The position numbers and the translations under genes were made by a program. Of a DNA stretch of 64,000 nt, positions 44,194-53,550 are shown in pieces. Origin of the DNA: Providencia vermicola (lineage in GTDB: Bacteria; Pseudomonadota; Gammaproteobacteria; Enterobacterales; Enterobacteriaceae); the NCBI RefSeq assembly GCF_020381325.1, contig NZ_JAGSPI010000005.1, positions 124,001 to 188,000 of the forward strand. Direction: 5' to 3'. The notes beneath the pieces were generated by a model, which saw only the letters and a list, made by a program, of their open reading frames with translations, did no database searches and was not told the origin of the DNA. Within the stretch, counting starts at the first letter, position 1; the number at the start of each line of letters is the position of its first letter.

Positions 44194-45108
44194 ATGCAAA
44201 ACACAGTAACGATAGCAAAAAAGCGCTCACTAAATATTATTGTTATTCAAATGGTGCTTGTTTCAGTTATTTGGGGAGGTACATTTATTGCGGGTAGAGT
44301 TATCCAACCTGAAATTTCCCCTTTATTGTCTGCAACATTACGCTTTCTTTTTGCTAGCCTTTCATTAATTTTAGTTTTGTTTATTGGCCGTATTGGTTGG
44401 AAACGTATTTCAGCGAAGCAATTTTGCCAAATTATAGTGTTGGGGGCGAGTGGGGTATTTATTTATCAAATTTTATTTTTCTATGGGTTACAAATTATTC
44501 CTGCATCACGTGCTGCTTTATTAGTCGCAATTAACCCAGCAATGATTGCATTAATTTCATTTATTCTATGGAAAGAGAAAATTTCAATTAAAAAAGGCAT
44601 TGGAATCAGTTTTTGCGTAATAGGTGCAATTATCTTATTGTCTGATAAAACACCTGATTCAGATGGGTTTGTGGTCAGTAGCGGTGATTTAGCTATTTTA
44701 GGTTGTGTGATTAGCTGGGGGATATATACCGTCGCAGGTAAAAACGTTATCCAAGAAATAGGGGCATTACATACTGTGACTTATGCGGTTTTGTTTGGCA
44801 CTATCTTATTAGTCCTTACATCTGTTTATACACAAGAAATGAATTTTGGAGCTCTGTCTTTGTTATCTGTGGGCGACTTAATCAGTTTAAGTTATTTAGG
44901 TGTCTTAGGGTCGGCTATTGCTTATGTATGGTATTACCAAGGTGTTGCACAGCTGGGTGCCGCGGGAGCAGGGTCATTCATTGCACTTAATCCGTTAAGT
45001 GCCGTTATTATTGGTACGCTTTTTCTTAATGAAAAAATGAGCTCAATGATTATCATTGGTGGGGTATTAATCATACTGGGAATAATGATAACCAATAAGA
45101 AACAGTAA
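44194..45108 (+). CDS. EamA-family (DMT) transporter
   Basis: A 304-residue inner-membrane protein with ten helices in two EamA repeats (VIWGGTFIAGRVIQPEISPL in the first; YLGVLGSAIAYVWYYQGVAQLGA in the second). Probably exports an amino acid or other metabolite under control of the facing LysR gene. Followed by a hairpin terminator. Confidence 0.9.
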   Translation: MQNTVTIAKKRSLNIIVIQMVLVSVIWGGTFIAGRVIQPEISPLLSATLRFLFASLSLILVLFIGRIGWKRISAKQFCQIIVLGASGVFIYQILFFYGLQIIPASRAALLVAINPAMIALISFILWKEKISIKKGIGISFCVIGAIILLSDKTPDSDGFVVSSGDLAILGCVISWGIYTVAGKNVIQEIGALHTVTYAVLFGTILLVLTSVYTQEMNFGALSLLSVGDLISLSYLGVLGSAIAYVWYYQGVAQLGAAGAGSFIALNPLSAVIIGTLFLNEKMSSMIIIGGVLIILGIMITNKKQ

Positions 45109-45115
45109 AAACGGA

Positions 45116-45150
45116 GTTGCTCGCCAGTATGTGTAGAGCAACTTATTTTA
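45116..45150 (+). terminator. Terminator after EamA gene
   Basis: GTTGCTC and GAGCAAC pair around a 13-base loop and are followed by the T-rich TTATTTTAT. Confidence 0.65.
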
Positions 45151-45159
45151 TATTCTAAA

Positions 45160-45681
45160 TTAAAGAGTTTTGTACATAATGTACTCAAGGGTTTGTTGGG
45201 ATTTACTTTTAAATAAAATTTCTTTGAAGATTTGTAGCCCATTCGATTGGTATAACTGGATTGCCCGAGAATTACTGGCAAGCACATCTAACCAGAGTGT
45301 ATTTGAACCTTTGCTGATGGCAATATTTTCAATGAGTTTAAAGACTAATTTCCCATAACCTTTACCTGTTGCAGCAGGTAAAAAATAGAGTTTATTTAAT
45401 AACGTTCCTGCTAATTGAGTATCGGATATTTTTTCTTGGTGTGTAAGTTTCACTAACCCGATAGGGAACTCTGATTCAATAACATACCACTCTGTATTTG
45501 GCTGACCGATATCATAGATGATTTTATCGGTACTGTACTCCTGATTTAGGTATTCAAATAATTCATTTTTATTATTCCAGACTGTAGAAAAATGATGGAT
45601 ATAACTTTGCCTACCAATTTCATTAAGTATTAATGCATCTTGTTCTCTAGCTAGTCTGAGCGTGACTGGTATTGATGTCAT
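45160..45681 (-). CDS. GNAT-family N-acetyltransferase
   Basis: A 173-residue GNAT: LNKLYFLPAATGKGYGKLVFKLIENIA is motif A and LDVLASNSRAIQLYQSNGLQ fits motif B. Resembles the group that acetylates polyamines or protein N-termini; substrate unknown. Single gene between an EamA gene and dcyD. Confidence 0.88.
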   Translation of the reverse strand: MTSIPVTLRLAREQDALILNEIGRQSYIHHFSTVWNNKNELFEYLNQEYSTDKIIYDIGQPNTEWYVIESEFPIGLVKLTHQEKISDTQLAGTLLNKLYFLPAATGKGYGKLVFKLIENIAISKGSNTLWLDVLASNSRAIQLYQSNGLQIFKEILFKSKSQQTLEYIMYKTL

Positions 45682-45796
45682 TGTGTCGTCTCCTATTTAT
45701 CCTACTGTATCGATTAGGTAAATTTTTATCCATTACATAAATATGTACTCATCAGAGTATTTTTGATACAAAGAATATAATGAAACAATTAGGCAA

Positions 45797-45819
45797 AAGA
45801 AAAGGGCAAAAATGCCCTT
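45797..45819 (-). terminator. Intrinsic terminator after dcyD
   Basis: On the minus strand AAGGGCA and TGCCCTT pair around a short loop, followed by TTTCTTTT. It closes the NhaC-dcyD operon 19 bp after the dcyD stop. Confidence 0.8.
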
Positions 45820-45837
45820 GAGGATAAATTGGATAGT

Positions 45838-46824
45838 TTAAATTGTTTGGCTAATATCCGAATAAGCAAATAAGGCTTGTGCGCCACCAGTATGCACAAA
45901 TAACACAGGTGTTTTTTCGGCTGAATTTTCTAAATAGTCAATTAAACCCGCCATTGCTTTTCCAGTATACACGGGGTCCAGTAATACACCCTCTTGCTGA
46001 GCAAGAAGTGAAATCGCTGCAAGGCCTTGCTGGTTAGGCATTCCGTACATAGGAGCAAAAAAACTATCCCATAAAATGACGTCAGGCACTTGATTCAATG
46101 CCAGTAGCTGGGCTAATTCATTCTGTAGCTTTTCAACTTTAGGGGCTTGGTCTTGCTGCTTTCTTGAGACTGTCACTCCAATGACTTGGCTTTGAGGTAA
46201 TAATTCTTTTATTCCAATAGCAAGACCTGCATGTGTGCCAGCACTACCTGAGGCAACGATGATTTTATCAAACTCAATATTTTCTGGTTTTTGCTCAGCA
46301 ATTTCTACTGCACATTGAATATAACCTAATGCGCCTAAAGCATTTGAGCCACCAACAGGCACAATATAGGCTTCACGAAGTGATAGTGATGCAATAAGTT
46401 CTTCCATTTGGGTTTGTGGATCAGTTAATTCATCGCACATAACACAGCGCGCACCAAATAAATCCGTCAATAACTTATTACCATTACGCAGGAAATTTGT
46501 GTTATTGCTTTGAATTGGATTTTCTAATAAGGCCACACATTCCAAACCATACATGGCAGCAACTGCCGCGGTTTGTCTAACGTGGTTTGATTGAATTGCG
46601 CCCGCAGTAACAATAATCTTTGCATTTTTTGCTAGTGCATCTGCCATAAGAAATTCAAGTTTACGTAATTTATTCCCACCCATAGCGAGAGGGGTCATGT
46701 CATCACGCTTAATATAAATTTCACGGCCAAACCTTTTCGACAAGTTATCAAGGCGATGAAGTGGCGTTGAGGTTTTTAATAAATCAACTTTTTCAAATTG
46801 GCGTAGTGTTTGTTGAATTGACAT
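45838..46824 (-). CDS. dcyD: D-cysteine desulfhydrase
   Basis: A 328-residue fold-type II PLP enzyme similar to E. coli DcyD. The PLP lysine is Lys52 in MGGNKLRKLEF, with AGAIQSNHVRQTAA, VPVGGSNALGALGY and VASGSAGTHAGLA as further family motifs. It degrades D-cysteine to pyruvate, ammonia and sulfide; ACC deaminase activity is a known relative's function. It lies 16 bp after the NhaC-type transporter gene, unlike E. coli, where dcyD is beside the cystine importer genes. Confidence 0.92.
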   Translation of the reverse strand: MSIQQTLRQFEKVDLLKTSTPLHRLDNLSKRFGREIYIKRDDMTPLAMGGNKLRKLEFLMADALAKNAKIIVTAGAIQSNHVRQTAAVAAMYGLECVALLENPIQSNNTNFLRNGNKLLTDLFGARCVMCDELTDPQTQMEELIASLSLREAYIVPVGGSNALGALGYIQCAVEIAEQKPENIEFDKIIVASGSAGTHAGLAIGIKELLPQSQVIGVTVSRKQQDQAPKVEKLQNELAQLLALNQVPDVILWDSFFAPMYGMPNQQGLAAISLLAQQEGVLLDPVYTGKAMAGLIDYLENSAEKTPVLFVHTGGAQALFAYSDISQTI

Positions 46825-46840
46825 CTAAATTTCCGTGTAA

Positions 46841-48268
46841 TTAGTGGGTAAAACCAAGATAAAGGTAAATAGCAAGCACGACACTGGCCGTCACTAATGC
46901 ATAAGGCATTTGTGTGCGAATATGTTCTATATGCTCACAATCTGTTGCCATCGAAGCCACAATAGCATCTGCAGAAATAGGCGATGTCATATCACCAAAT
47001 ATTGAGCCTGAAATTGCAGCGCCAATCATATACTCTACAGGCATTCCTACTGATAAACCTAATTGCACACCAATTGGGATCATAATTGCAAATGTTCCCC
47101 ACGATGTACCTGTTGCTAACGACATAATTGCGCTAATAATAAAAATAAAGCCAATGGAAAAACCAGGTGCCATTACCCCTTGGGTAACTTCAGCAATATA
47201 AGCACCAGTATTGAGTTCAGCAGAAACATCGCCCATTAAGAATGCCAAAATCATAATAGAGCTTATTTTTAGCATGTTGGCATAACCAATAAATAACTCT
47301 TTAAAAAAACTATCAATATTTAATAGATGACGACCAATGAACCAACAAAATGATACAGCAGTACCAAACATGACTCCCCAATAAACAGAGGTTGAGCCAC
47401 TACCTTTACTGAAATCGCCATCACCAGTGATATAAAGAGCGATAGGTACCATTAATACAGTGGATAAAATAGGAATAAAGAAATTCAGCGAAGAGTGGGC
47501 ATTTGGATGATTGATAATCTCTTCTTCATTGTCTTGAACATTAGATGTTGAAATATTTCCAGCAATAAACGCTTGTTGATATTTGTCTTCCGCTTTTTTC
47601 ATTGGTCCCCATGAAAAATTCGTGAAAATGTAGATTAAAATCGTACCGAGGGATAACCAAGCCATCAGGTTATAACCAATAGAGGTAATTAAAATATCAA
47701 AAGGCTCACCTGTAATTAATCCTTGTGAAATTTGTACGCCAATTAATCCCATGATAACGGCTCCCCAGCCATTAATAATGGCGGAAGAACAAACCGAAAC
47801 GCATGCAGTTTGAATTAGATAGGACATTTTTTCTGGTGCGACGCCATATTGACGTGCCAAATTTTTAGTAGAAGCACCTGCAACTAATTGGTTAATGGAG
47901 CTTTCAATAAATATGAGGGAGGTAATCACAATAGCCAGTAATTGTGTTGCTGTACGGTTTTTGATTAACCGAGTTTTATTTGTCAATAATTGAACGAGGG
48001 CTCTAACGCCCCCAGTAACAACAACCAACCGCATAATTCCACCAATCATTACCATAAAAACAATGGTGCGAGTATTTCCTGCGGATGAAAACGTGTTAAT
48101 AATACCATCAACGGTGCCTTTAATACCTAAAAGAACGTTGTGATCATTAATAACCGTAAAACCTACAAGTATTCCTAACATGAGGGAAAGCATTACTTGG
48201 CGGGTGAGTATTGCCAATATAATTGTCACAATAGGGGTGATTACTGTCCAAATACCATAGTCGTGCAT
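46841..48268 (-). CDS. NhaC-family Na+/H+ antiporter-like transporter
   Basis: A 475-residue inner-membrane protein with about eleven or twelve helices and the family signatures IFIESSINQLVAGASTKNLA, AIMSLATGTSWGTFAIMIPIG and GSIFGDMTSPISADAIVASMATDCEHIEHI. Members exchange ions, and some move amino or carboxylic acids. Its operon with dcyD suggests it carries cysteine, another thiol amino acid or a related product; this is inference. Confidence 0.88.
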   Translation of the reverse strand: MHDYGIWTVITPIVTIILAILTRQVMLSLMLGILVGFTVINDHNVLLGIKGTVDGIINTFSSAGNTRTIVFMVMIGGIMRLVVVTGGVRALVQLLTNKTRLIKNRTATQLLAIVITSLIFIESSINQLVAGASTKNLARQYGVAPEKMSYLIQTACVSVCSSAIINGWGAVIMGLIGVQISQGLITGEPFDILITSIGYNLMAWLSLGTILIYIFTNFSWGPMKKAEDKYQQAFIAGNISTSNVQDNEEEIINHPNAHSSLNFFIPILSTVLMVPIALYITGDGDFSKGSGSTSVYWGVMFGTAVSFCWFIGRHLLNIDSFFKELFIGYANMLKISSIMILAFLMGDVSAELNTGAYIAEVTQGVMAPGFSIGFIFIISAIMSLATGTSWGTFAIMIPIGVQLGLSVGMPVEYMIGAAISGSIFGDMTSPISADAIVASMATDCEHIEHIRTQMPYALVTASVVLAIYLYLGFTH

Positions 48269-48395
48269 GTGTTTACCTGTTAATCCTATATAAAAATTTA
48301 AATTTTTGACTTTATAATTATCGAAAAATCATAGCATTAATTGGTAAAGGGTAGAATATGTTTGTGCGCTTAGAAATGTGTTGTGACAATAAAAA

Positions 48396-48428
48396 AGAAT
48401 AAGGCATTCAGTAAGATGGCCTTATTCT
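48396..48428 (-). terminator. Intrinsic terminator after GNAT gene
   Basis: On the minus strand AGAATAAGGC and GCCTTATTCT pair perfectly around a 13-base loop and run into six Ts, just after the acetyltransferase stop at 48437. Confidence 0.85.
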
Positions 48429-48436
48429 CTTAAATA

Positions 48437-48979
48437 TTACAGTAATGAAAGCCATTCTTGTTTTGTAAGTCGGCTTATTTCTTCAGTTTTTGTTTCGCCA
48501 ATTAACGGAATAAATTGAGGGGCTAAGGTTTTGTAATATTTAAAACCACATTTTTCTTGTGCAATTTTTGATTGTTCATTGCCTTGAAAATAGCCACACC
48601 ATAGATTATCTAATTTTAGGTCTATGAACCCATGGCGAATAATTTCTTTAATAGATTCAGGTATTAATCCATTGCCCCAAAATGGTACACCGATCCAATA
48701 GCTGACTTCAGCATCATTATCCCCTATAGGGAAATTACTTTCATGGCTTAAAGATAACCCGATTAGGCCAATGGCGCGCTTGTCTTCTTTTAAAGTAACG
48801 GCATAAACTTCATCTCGCATGAAGACTTCTTTAATAATCATACGGCTTTCTTCAACGCTTTGATGTGCAGGCCAACCAGCAACAGGGCCAATTCTTTCGT
48901 CTTTCGCATAAAAATATAGATCTTCAGCATCCGTTTCTTGCCATGGACGTAAAATCAGTCGCTCTGTATAAAGTACCAT
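48437..48979 (-). CDS. GNAT acetyltransferase, RimJ/RimL type
   Basis: A 180-residue Acetyltransf_3 protein: YTERLILRPWQETDAEDLY at the start, EVSYWIGVPFWGNGLIPESIKEII as the acetyl-CoA motif, and NEQSKIAQEKCGFKYYKT near the end. It is divergent from an AraC gene. Substrate unknown; ribosomal-protein or small-amine acetylation are both possible. Confidence 0.9.
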   Translation of the reverse strand: MVLYTERLILRPWQETDAEDLYFYAKDERIGPVAGWPAHQSVEESRMIIKEVFMRDEVYAVTLKEDKRAIGLIGLSLSHESNFPIGDNDAEVSYWIGVPFWGNGLIPESIKEIIRHGFIDLKLDNLWCGYFQGNEQSKIAQEKCGFKYYKTLAPQFIPLIGETKTEEISRLTKQEWLSLL

Positions 48980-49122
48980 CCGTTTTCCTCTTAATGATAG
49001 AAGTAATTAATGCGTGTATTTTAGGTATTAATGAGTAATATTTAAGAGGTAAAATTGTTCATTGTAGGTACTTATGACAACTATTTTGGGTTGAGCGCTG
49101 CTTGCTAAGAGGAACAAACGCG

Positions 49123-49974
49123 ATGTTAAGCATACAAACATGTTTGATTAATATTCCAGAAGCGATCCGCTTTGGCGTGACCAATATGGATAAAATGCAG
49201 AAAAAACAATTAGTTTCATCATACGTAACTGTGTGCATTTGTTTGCAAGGTTGCGCGATTTTTAATATTAATTTTAGACAGCACCGAGTACGAAAAAATG
49301 ACCTGATTATTTTATATGATGATACCTTTGCCATGCTACAAGCAAAATCACGATGTTTTAACCTTGAATATTTGTTAATTGATAAAAAACTTGCCATCTC
49401 TATTGCTTATTCGTTGCCTCAACAGTTATTTGCATTTTTTAATGACTATCCTGTTATTCAAATCCCTATAGAAAAGCATGAGTTGTTTGATTATTGGAAA
49501 AAAATAATGCTTTCAATAGCGATTGAACGTGGTGAACATTGGCAATTACAATTGAAAAACCATTTGCAAAATTTGTTTTTGGAAATAAGTAATGGCGCTA
49601 AAACGATTTTAGTTAAACCTGAAAAACGAAATCGACAAGAGCAACTTTGTTGGCGTTTTTGGGGCTTAATTACACGGCATTGTAAACAACATAAAGAGGT
49701 TAAATTTTATGCTGAAAGATTATCGATAACCCCGTTTTATTTATCAAAAATTAGCCAAAGCTTTTTTAATGATCCACCAAAGGCATTGATAGACAGACAA
49801 GTTATTTTAGAAATAAAAGCATTACTCGAGATTGGCAAATTATCAATAAAGGAAATAGCGGATGAAGTTAATTTCGAAGATACCTCATATTTATGCCGTT
49901 ATTTTAAACGGCATACAGGAATAACACTGACAGAATTTAAAAAAGGAATAAGGTTTAAAACGGAAAAAAGCTAG
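49123..49974 (+). CDS. AraC-family transcriptional regulator
   Basis: A 283-residue protein. The C-terminal 100 residues hold the two AraC helix-turn-helix motifs (VKFYAERLSITPFYLSKISQSFF and IKEIADEVNFEDTSYLCRYFKRHTGITLTEFKK). The N-terminal 170 residues look like a divergent cupin-type sensor. TTG at 49102 is in frame, but ATG at 49123 has AGAGGA nine bases upstream. Divergent from a RimJ-type acetyltransferase gene. Confidence 0.88.
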   Translation: MLSIQTCLINIPEAIRFGVTNMDKMQKKQLVSSYVTVCICLQGCAIFNINFRQHRVRKNDLIILYDDTFAMLQAKSRCFNLEYLLIDKKLAISIAYSLPQQLFAFFNDYPVIQIPIEKHELFDYWKKIMLSIAIERGEHWQLQLKNHLQNLFLEISNGAKTILVKPEKRNRQEQLCWRFWGLITRHCKQHKEVKFYAERLSITPFYLSKISQSFFNDPPKALIDRQVILEIKALLEIGKLSIKEIADEVNFEDTSYLCRYFKRHTGITLTEFKKGIRFKTEKS

Positions 49975-50870
49975 AGAGGCTCTATTTTGGTCGAATATTT
50001 CTTTATAAAATCAATAAAACACCGTAGGCGAGGTGATACCGCTTGGTTTCGGTAATAAACGGCATTAATGGGCTGGCGAATGACTACGGTTTCTTTTTCT
50101 AAAACTTGCACCAATTGACCACTGGCAAATGCGTCCATGGTTACAAAATCGGCAGAGCATAAAATTCCAGCGCCTTGCATTGCGAGGTGGAATAAGACTT
50201 CACCACTTGCCCCTGCAATATTGGGTTTAATTTTAAGTAAATCTTCATTTGCATTTTTTACGGGCCAAATATTCAGCGAGTCAGGTTGAGTAAAGCCCAG
50301 TAAACAGTGTTTTTTTAATTCGTTGCTATTTTGTGGCGCACCATACTTTGCTAAATAAGCAGGACTGGCTACTAATCTCTTTTGACTAAAACCTAATAAG
50401 GTGGCATTAAGTGATGAATCTTTTAGCACACCAATGCGAAAAGCCACATCAATTCGATTTTCTAATAAATTAGTGACACCTTCATAATTATGAATTTCAA
50501 GTTCAACTTGCGGGTAGCGTTCATGGAATAACGGGATCAGCGGGGCAATTACATGTGTCAGAAAAGGGGTTGAGGCATCAATACGTAGCTTACCAGAAGG
50601 AATGGTTTGGCGGACAGATAACATTTCTTCTGCTTCGTGAGCGAGATCAATAATCTCTCGCGCTTTTTGCAAAAATGCGGTGCCTTCATCACTGAGCTTG
50701 ATTGAACGTGTTGTTCGGTAAAGTAACGTTGTATCCATTTTTTCTTCAAGCCTAAGTAATGCACGGCTTACCGTTGAAATGGTCATGTTTAACTGTTCGG
50801 CAGCTGAAGTAATAGAACCAGAGTCAACGACACTGATAAAAGCTTGAAGTTCTTCAAAGGTTATTTTCAT
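49971..50870 (-). CDS. LysR-family transcriptional regulator
   Basis: A 299-residue LysR protein of the large CrgA/YhjC-like group: FEELQAFISVVDSGSITSAAEQLNMTISTVSRALLRLEEKM. The open frame adds 19 codons upstream, but ATG at 50870 follows GGAAA and gives the standard N-terminus. Divergent from the ydhP-like MFS gene (116-bp gap), its probable target. Its 3' end overlaps that of the convergent AraC gene by 4 bp. Confidence 0.9.
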   Translation of the reverse strand: MKITFEELQAFISVVDSGSITSAAEQLNMTISTVSRALLRLEEKMDTTLLYRTTRSIKLSDEGTAFLQKAREIIDLAHEAEEMLSVRQTIPSGKLRIDASTPFLTHVIAPLIPLFHERYPQVELEIHNYEGVTNLLENRIDVAFRIGVLKDSSLNATLLGFSQKRLVASPAYLAKYGAPQNSNELKKHCLLGFTQPDSLNIWPVKNANEDLLKIKPNIAGASGEVLFHLAMQGAGILCSADFVTMDAFASGQLVQVLEKETVVIRQPINAVYYRNQAVSPRLRCFIDFIKKYSTKIEPL

Positions 50871-50986
50871 TATTGCATTTCCAGCAAAAGTTATTTTCAC
50901 CTTAGCGTCTTTTTCATTGGCTTTCAATGTGGAAAAATTCAGCCCATTAATAAATGTTAATAATTTATTTCAATAAGGCTGGAAAA

Positions 50987-52165
50987 ATGAGAATTAACAC
51001 TGCACTGTTGGCACTAGCAATAGGCGCTTTTGCTATTGGAGCAACTGAATTTTCCCCAATGGGAATGTTACCTTATATTGCTGATAATATTCAGGTTGAT
51101 ATTCCATCCGTTGGGTCAATAGTTGTTATTTATGCCCTTGGTGTGATGATAGGTGCACCAATCATGACTCTATTACTGGTGAAGAGAAAACCGAAAGTGG
51201 CATTGGTATTCTTAATGTCTATTTTTACGGTAGGAAATTTACTTTCAGCTATGTCTCCCGATTTGGTGACCTTATCAGTTTCACGTTTTATTACGAGTTT
51301 AAACCATGGTGCATTTTTTGGTTTAGGGGCCATTGTGGCGGCGAGTGTTGTTCCACCAAGTAAGCAAGCTAGTGCAATTGCAGCCATGTTTATGGGATTA
51401 ACTATTGCCAATATTGGAGGTGTTCCGCTCATGACCAAATTAACGCAAGTCGTGGGATGGCGGGAGGCATTTTATTTAATCGCCGCACTTGGATTATTAA
51501 CCATTGCGAGTTTAATTTGGGCTTTACCCAACAATCTTCAAGGACGAGACGTTAACGTTAAAAACGAATTACGTATTTTACGACGACCACAAGTGGTGTT
51601 AGGCATGTTATCGACAGTATTAGGAGCAAGTGCAATGTTTACCCTATATACTTATATTACTCCGATGCTGATGAACTTCATCGATGCTTCCGATCAAATG
51701 ATCACCATCATGTTAGTGATTATTGGTGTGGGTTTCACGATGGGTAACTATTTAGGTGGTTTATTTGCAGATAAATCATTATTTGGCACGCTGATCATCT
51801 TTTTCTTAATGTTAGCGTTAAGTATGGCAATATTCCCATTGATAGCAACGAATGCAGTTGGTGCAGGGTTAGGTTTGTTATTCTGGAGTATTTTTAGTTT
51901 TGGTATTGTCCCACCAATACAAATTTTAGTGATGAATGCAGCCACAGGAGCACAGGCGTTAGCTTCCTCCGTTAATATTGGTGCATTTAATTTAGGTAAT
52001 GCAATTGGTGCAGCAATTGGTGGGGCGGTATTATCTTATGGTTATAGTTATTCAATGATTAGTTTTATGGGTACTTTCGTTGCTGTTTTAGGTATTGCTG
52101 TCATTCTTGTTATTTTTCGCAAAAAATCTGATGTGAAAGTTGAGACTGAAATTGTTTGTGGCTAA
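50987..52165 (+). CDS. ydhP: MFS transporter YdhP
   Basis: A 392-residue DHA1-type exporter that matches E. coli YdhP closely: LLALAIGAFAIGATEFSPMGMLP, SLNHGAFFGLGAIVAASVVP, LYTYITPML and SSVNIGAFNLGNAIGAA. Twelve helices, inner membrane; cargo not established (AraJ/arabinose-efflux-like group). The open frame starts 11 codons earlier at 50954, but ATG at 50987 matches the E. coli start. Faces a LysR gene. Confidence 0.9.
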   Translation: MRINTALLALAIGAFAIGATEFSPMGMLPYIADNIQVDIPSVGSIVVIYALGVMIGAPIMTLLLVKRKPKVALVFLMSIFTVGNLLSAMSPDLVTLSVSRFITSLNHGAFFGLGAIVAASVVPPSKQASAIAAMFMGLTIANIGGVPLMTKLTQVVGWREAFYLIAALGLLTIASLIWALPNNLQGRDVNVKNELRILRRPQVVLGMLSTVLGASAMFTLYTYITPMLMNFIDASDQMITIMLVIIGVGFTMGNYLGGLFADKSLFGTLIIFFLMLALSMAIFPLIATNAVGAGLGLLFWSIFSFGIVPPIQILVMNAATGAQALASSVNIGAFNLGNAIGAAIGGAVLSYGYSYSMISFMGTFVAVLGIAVILVIFRKKSDVKVETEIVCG

Positions 52166-52198
52166 TTGAAAAGCAATAAACGGAAAGTCAAAATATAA

Positions 52199-52245
52199 GG
52201 CCTTTCTTTAATGTAGAAGAAAATCTTCAACAAATAAGAAAGGCC
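52199..52245 (+). promoter_or_regulatory. Nested hairpin enclosing the ribosome binding site of the MFS gene
   Basis: GGCCTTTCTT at 52199-52208 pairs perfectly with AAGAAAGGCC at 52236-52245, which contains the AGAAAGG ribosome binding site 6 bases before the ATG at 52250. Inside it a second stem pairs GAAGA with TCTTC (52216-52228), flanked by TGT/ACA. This would block translation unless opened. Confidence 0.6.
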
Positions 52246-52249
52246 AAAC

Positions 52250-53464
52250 ATGAATTCAGATAAACTTTTTAGCAAAGTTGCCTATTCAAATTTATTTGCT
52301 CAAATGTCAGAGCAAGTTGCTTTAGCAGTAACACCTCTTGTTGCTGTACTGATACTCAACGCCTCTGCCAGTGATACAGCTTGGCTGCAAATGTGGCAGA
52401 CACTGCCTTTTCTTATTGTGTCACCATTTATTGGTATTATTGTCGATCGGCATAGTGCTCGTAACCTAATGATATGCTCTGAAGCGATACGTATTGCCGT
52501 TTTAGGGATGATTTTTGCGTTATTATTTTCAAAACTGCTTTCATTCGTATTATTAATTTTGTTTGGATTTATTGGCGCTGTTGGTACAGTAATCTACAGT
52601 GTTGCTACTTCAGCCTATATTCCAGCAGTGATCCCTAAAGACCAACTAATTAATGCGAATCGATGGATTGAACTTGCACGAAGTTTATCTTATACGGCAG
52701 GGCCTACATTAGGTGGTGTGCTGGTTGGTTATATTGGTGCTTCATCTGCCTATAGTTTCGCCATTATTTTATCGGTGATTGCTTTAGTTTTAATTTTTCA
52801 ATTGCCCAAAGACCACAAGAAAACGCCAGTTTCAACATCGCTATTAAAACAATTAAAAGAAGGTGCTGACTATATTTTCCATAATCCGTATTTAAAGCCT
52901 ATTTTATTGACTGCATTATTTTTTAATACTGCCTGGTTTATTATTCAGGGAGTTTTTACGGCATATGCCGTGACAGTATTACAACTTTCAGCACAGCAAA
53001 TTGGTATTGCGATTTCAGTTTACGGAATAGGAATGATTGTTGGCGCACTTGGCCTACGCCACTTATCTTTGCAGTTTAGCTATGGGACTTTGGTAATATT
53101 TGGGCCAGTTTGTGGTTTATTTGGTGCGACAACCTTGCTATTTACTGTCTGGAATTCATCATTTTACTTAGTTTGCTTTGCTTATTTTTTATTTGGTGCT
53201 GGACCCATTATTTGGACGATATCCACCGTTTCATTACGCCAGGCGGTGACTCCCAATTTGTTGATTGGACGCGTTTCCGCATTGATGTTAACAACTTCAT
53301 TTGGTGCTAGGCCGTTGGGCTCAGCCATAGCGGCAATTATTGCTGCATTATATGGTGTAGAATATTGTTTATGGGCTGCTGTTTTTTTCTTTGCTATCCA
53401 ATTAGGGATTATTAGTCAGTCGCCTGTTCGGGCATTAAAAGCCATGCCTGCAATAAGCAGCTGA
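52250..53464 (+). CDS. MFS transporter (MFS_3/EntS-like)
   Basis: A 404-residue inner-membrane protein with twelve helices, of the MFS_3 group that includes EntS-type exporters: SEQVALAVTPLVAVLIL, PFIGIIVDRHSARNLM (loop 2-3 motif), VIPKDQLINANRWIELARS, and RVSALMLTTSFGARPLGS. Probably exports a drug-like or siderophore-like compound; no siderophore genes are nearby. Lies 84 bp after ydhP with a leader that can fold over its own ribosome binding site. Confidence 0.88.
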   Translation: MNSDKLFSKVAYSNLFAQMSEQVALAVTPLVAVLILNASASDTAWLQMWQTLPFLIVSPFIGIIVDRHSARNLMICSEAIRIAVLGMIFALLFSKLLSFVLLILFGFIGAVGTVIYSVATSAYIPAVIPKDQLINANRWIELARSLSYTAGPTLGGVLVGYIGASSAYSFAIILSVIALVLIFQLPKDHKKTPVSTSLLKQLKEGADYIFHNPYLKPILLTALFFNTAWFIIQGVFTAYAVTVLQLSAQQIGIAISVYGIGMIVGALGLRHLSLQFSYGTLVIFGPVCGLFGATTLLFTVWNSSFYLVCFAYFLFGAGPIIWTISTVSLRQAVTPNLLIGRVSALMLTTSFGARPLGSAIAAIIAALYGVEYCLWAAVFFFAIQLGIISQSPVRALKAMPAISS

Positions 53465-53550
53465 TGCCATAATTAAAAAGCAAGCTGCGGAGATTCTTTA
53501 TGTGGCTTATCCGTCATAATGACGTTATTAAATTAAGAAAGGACATTATC

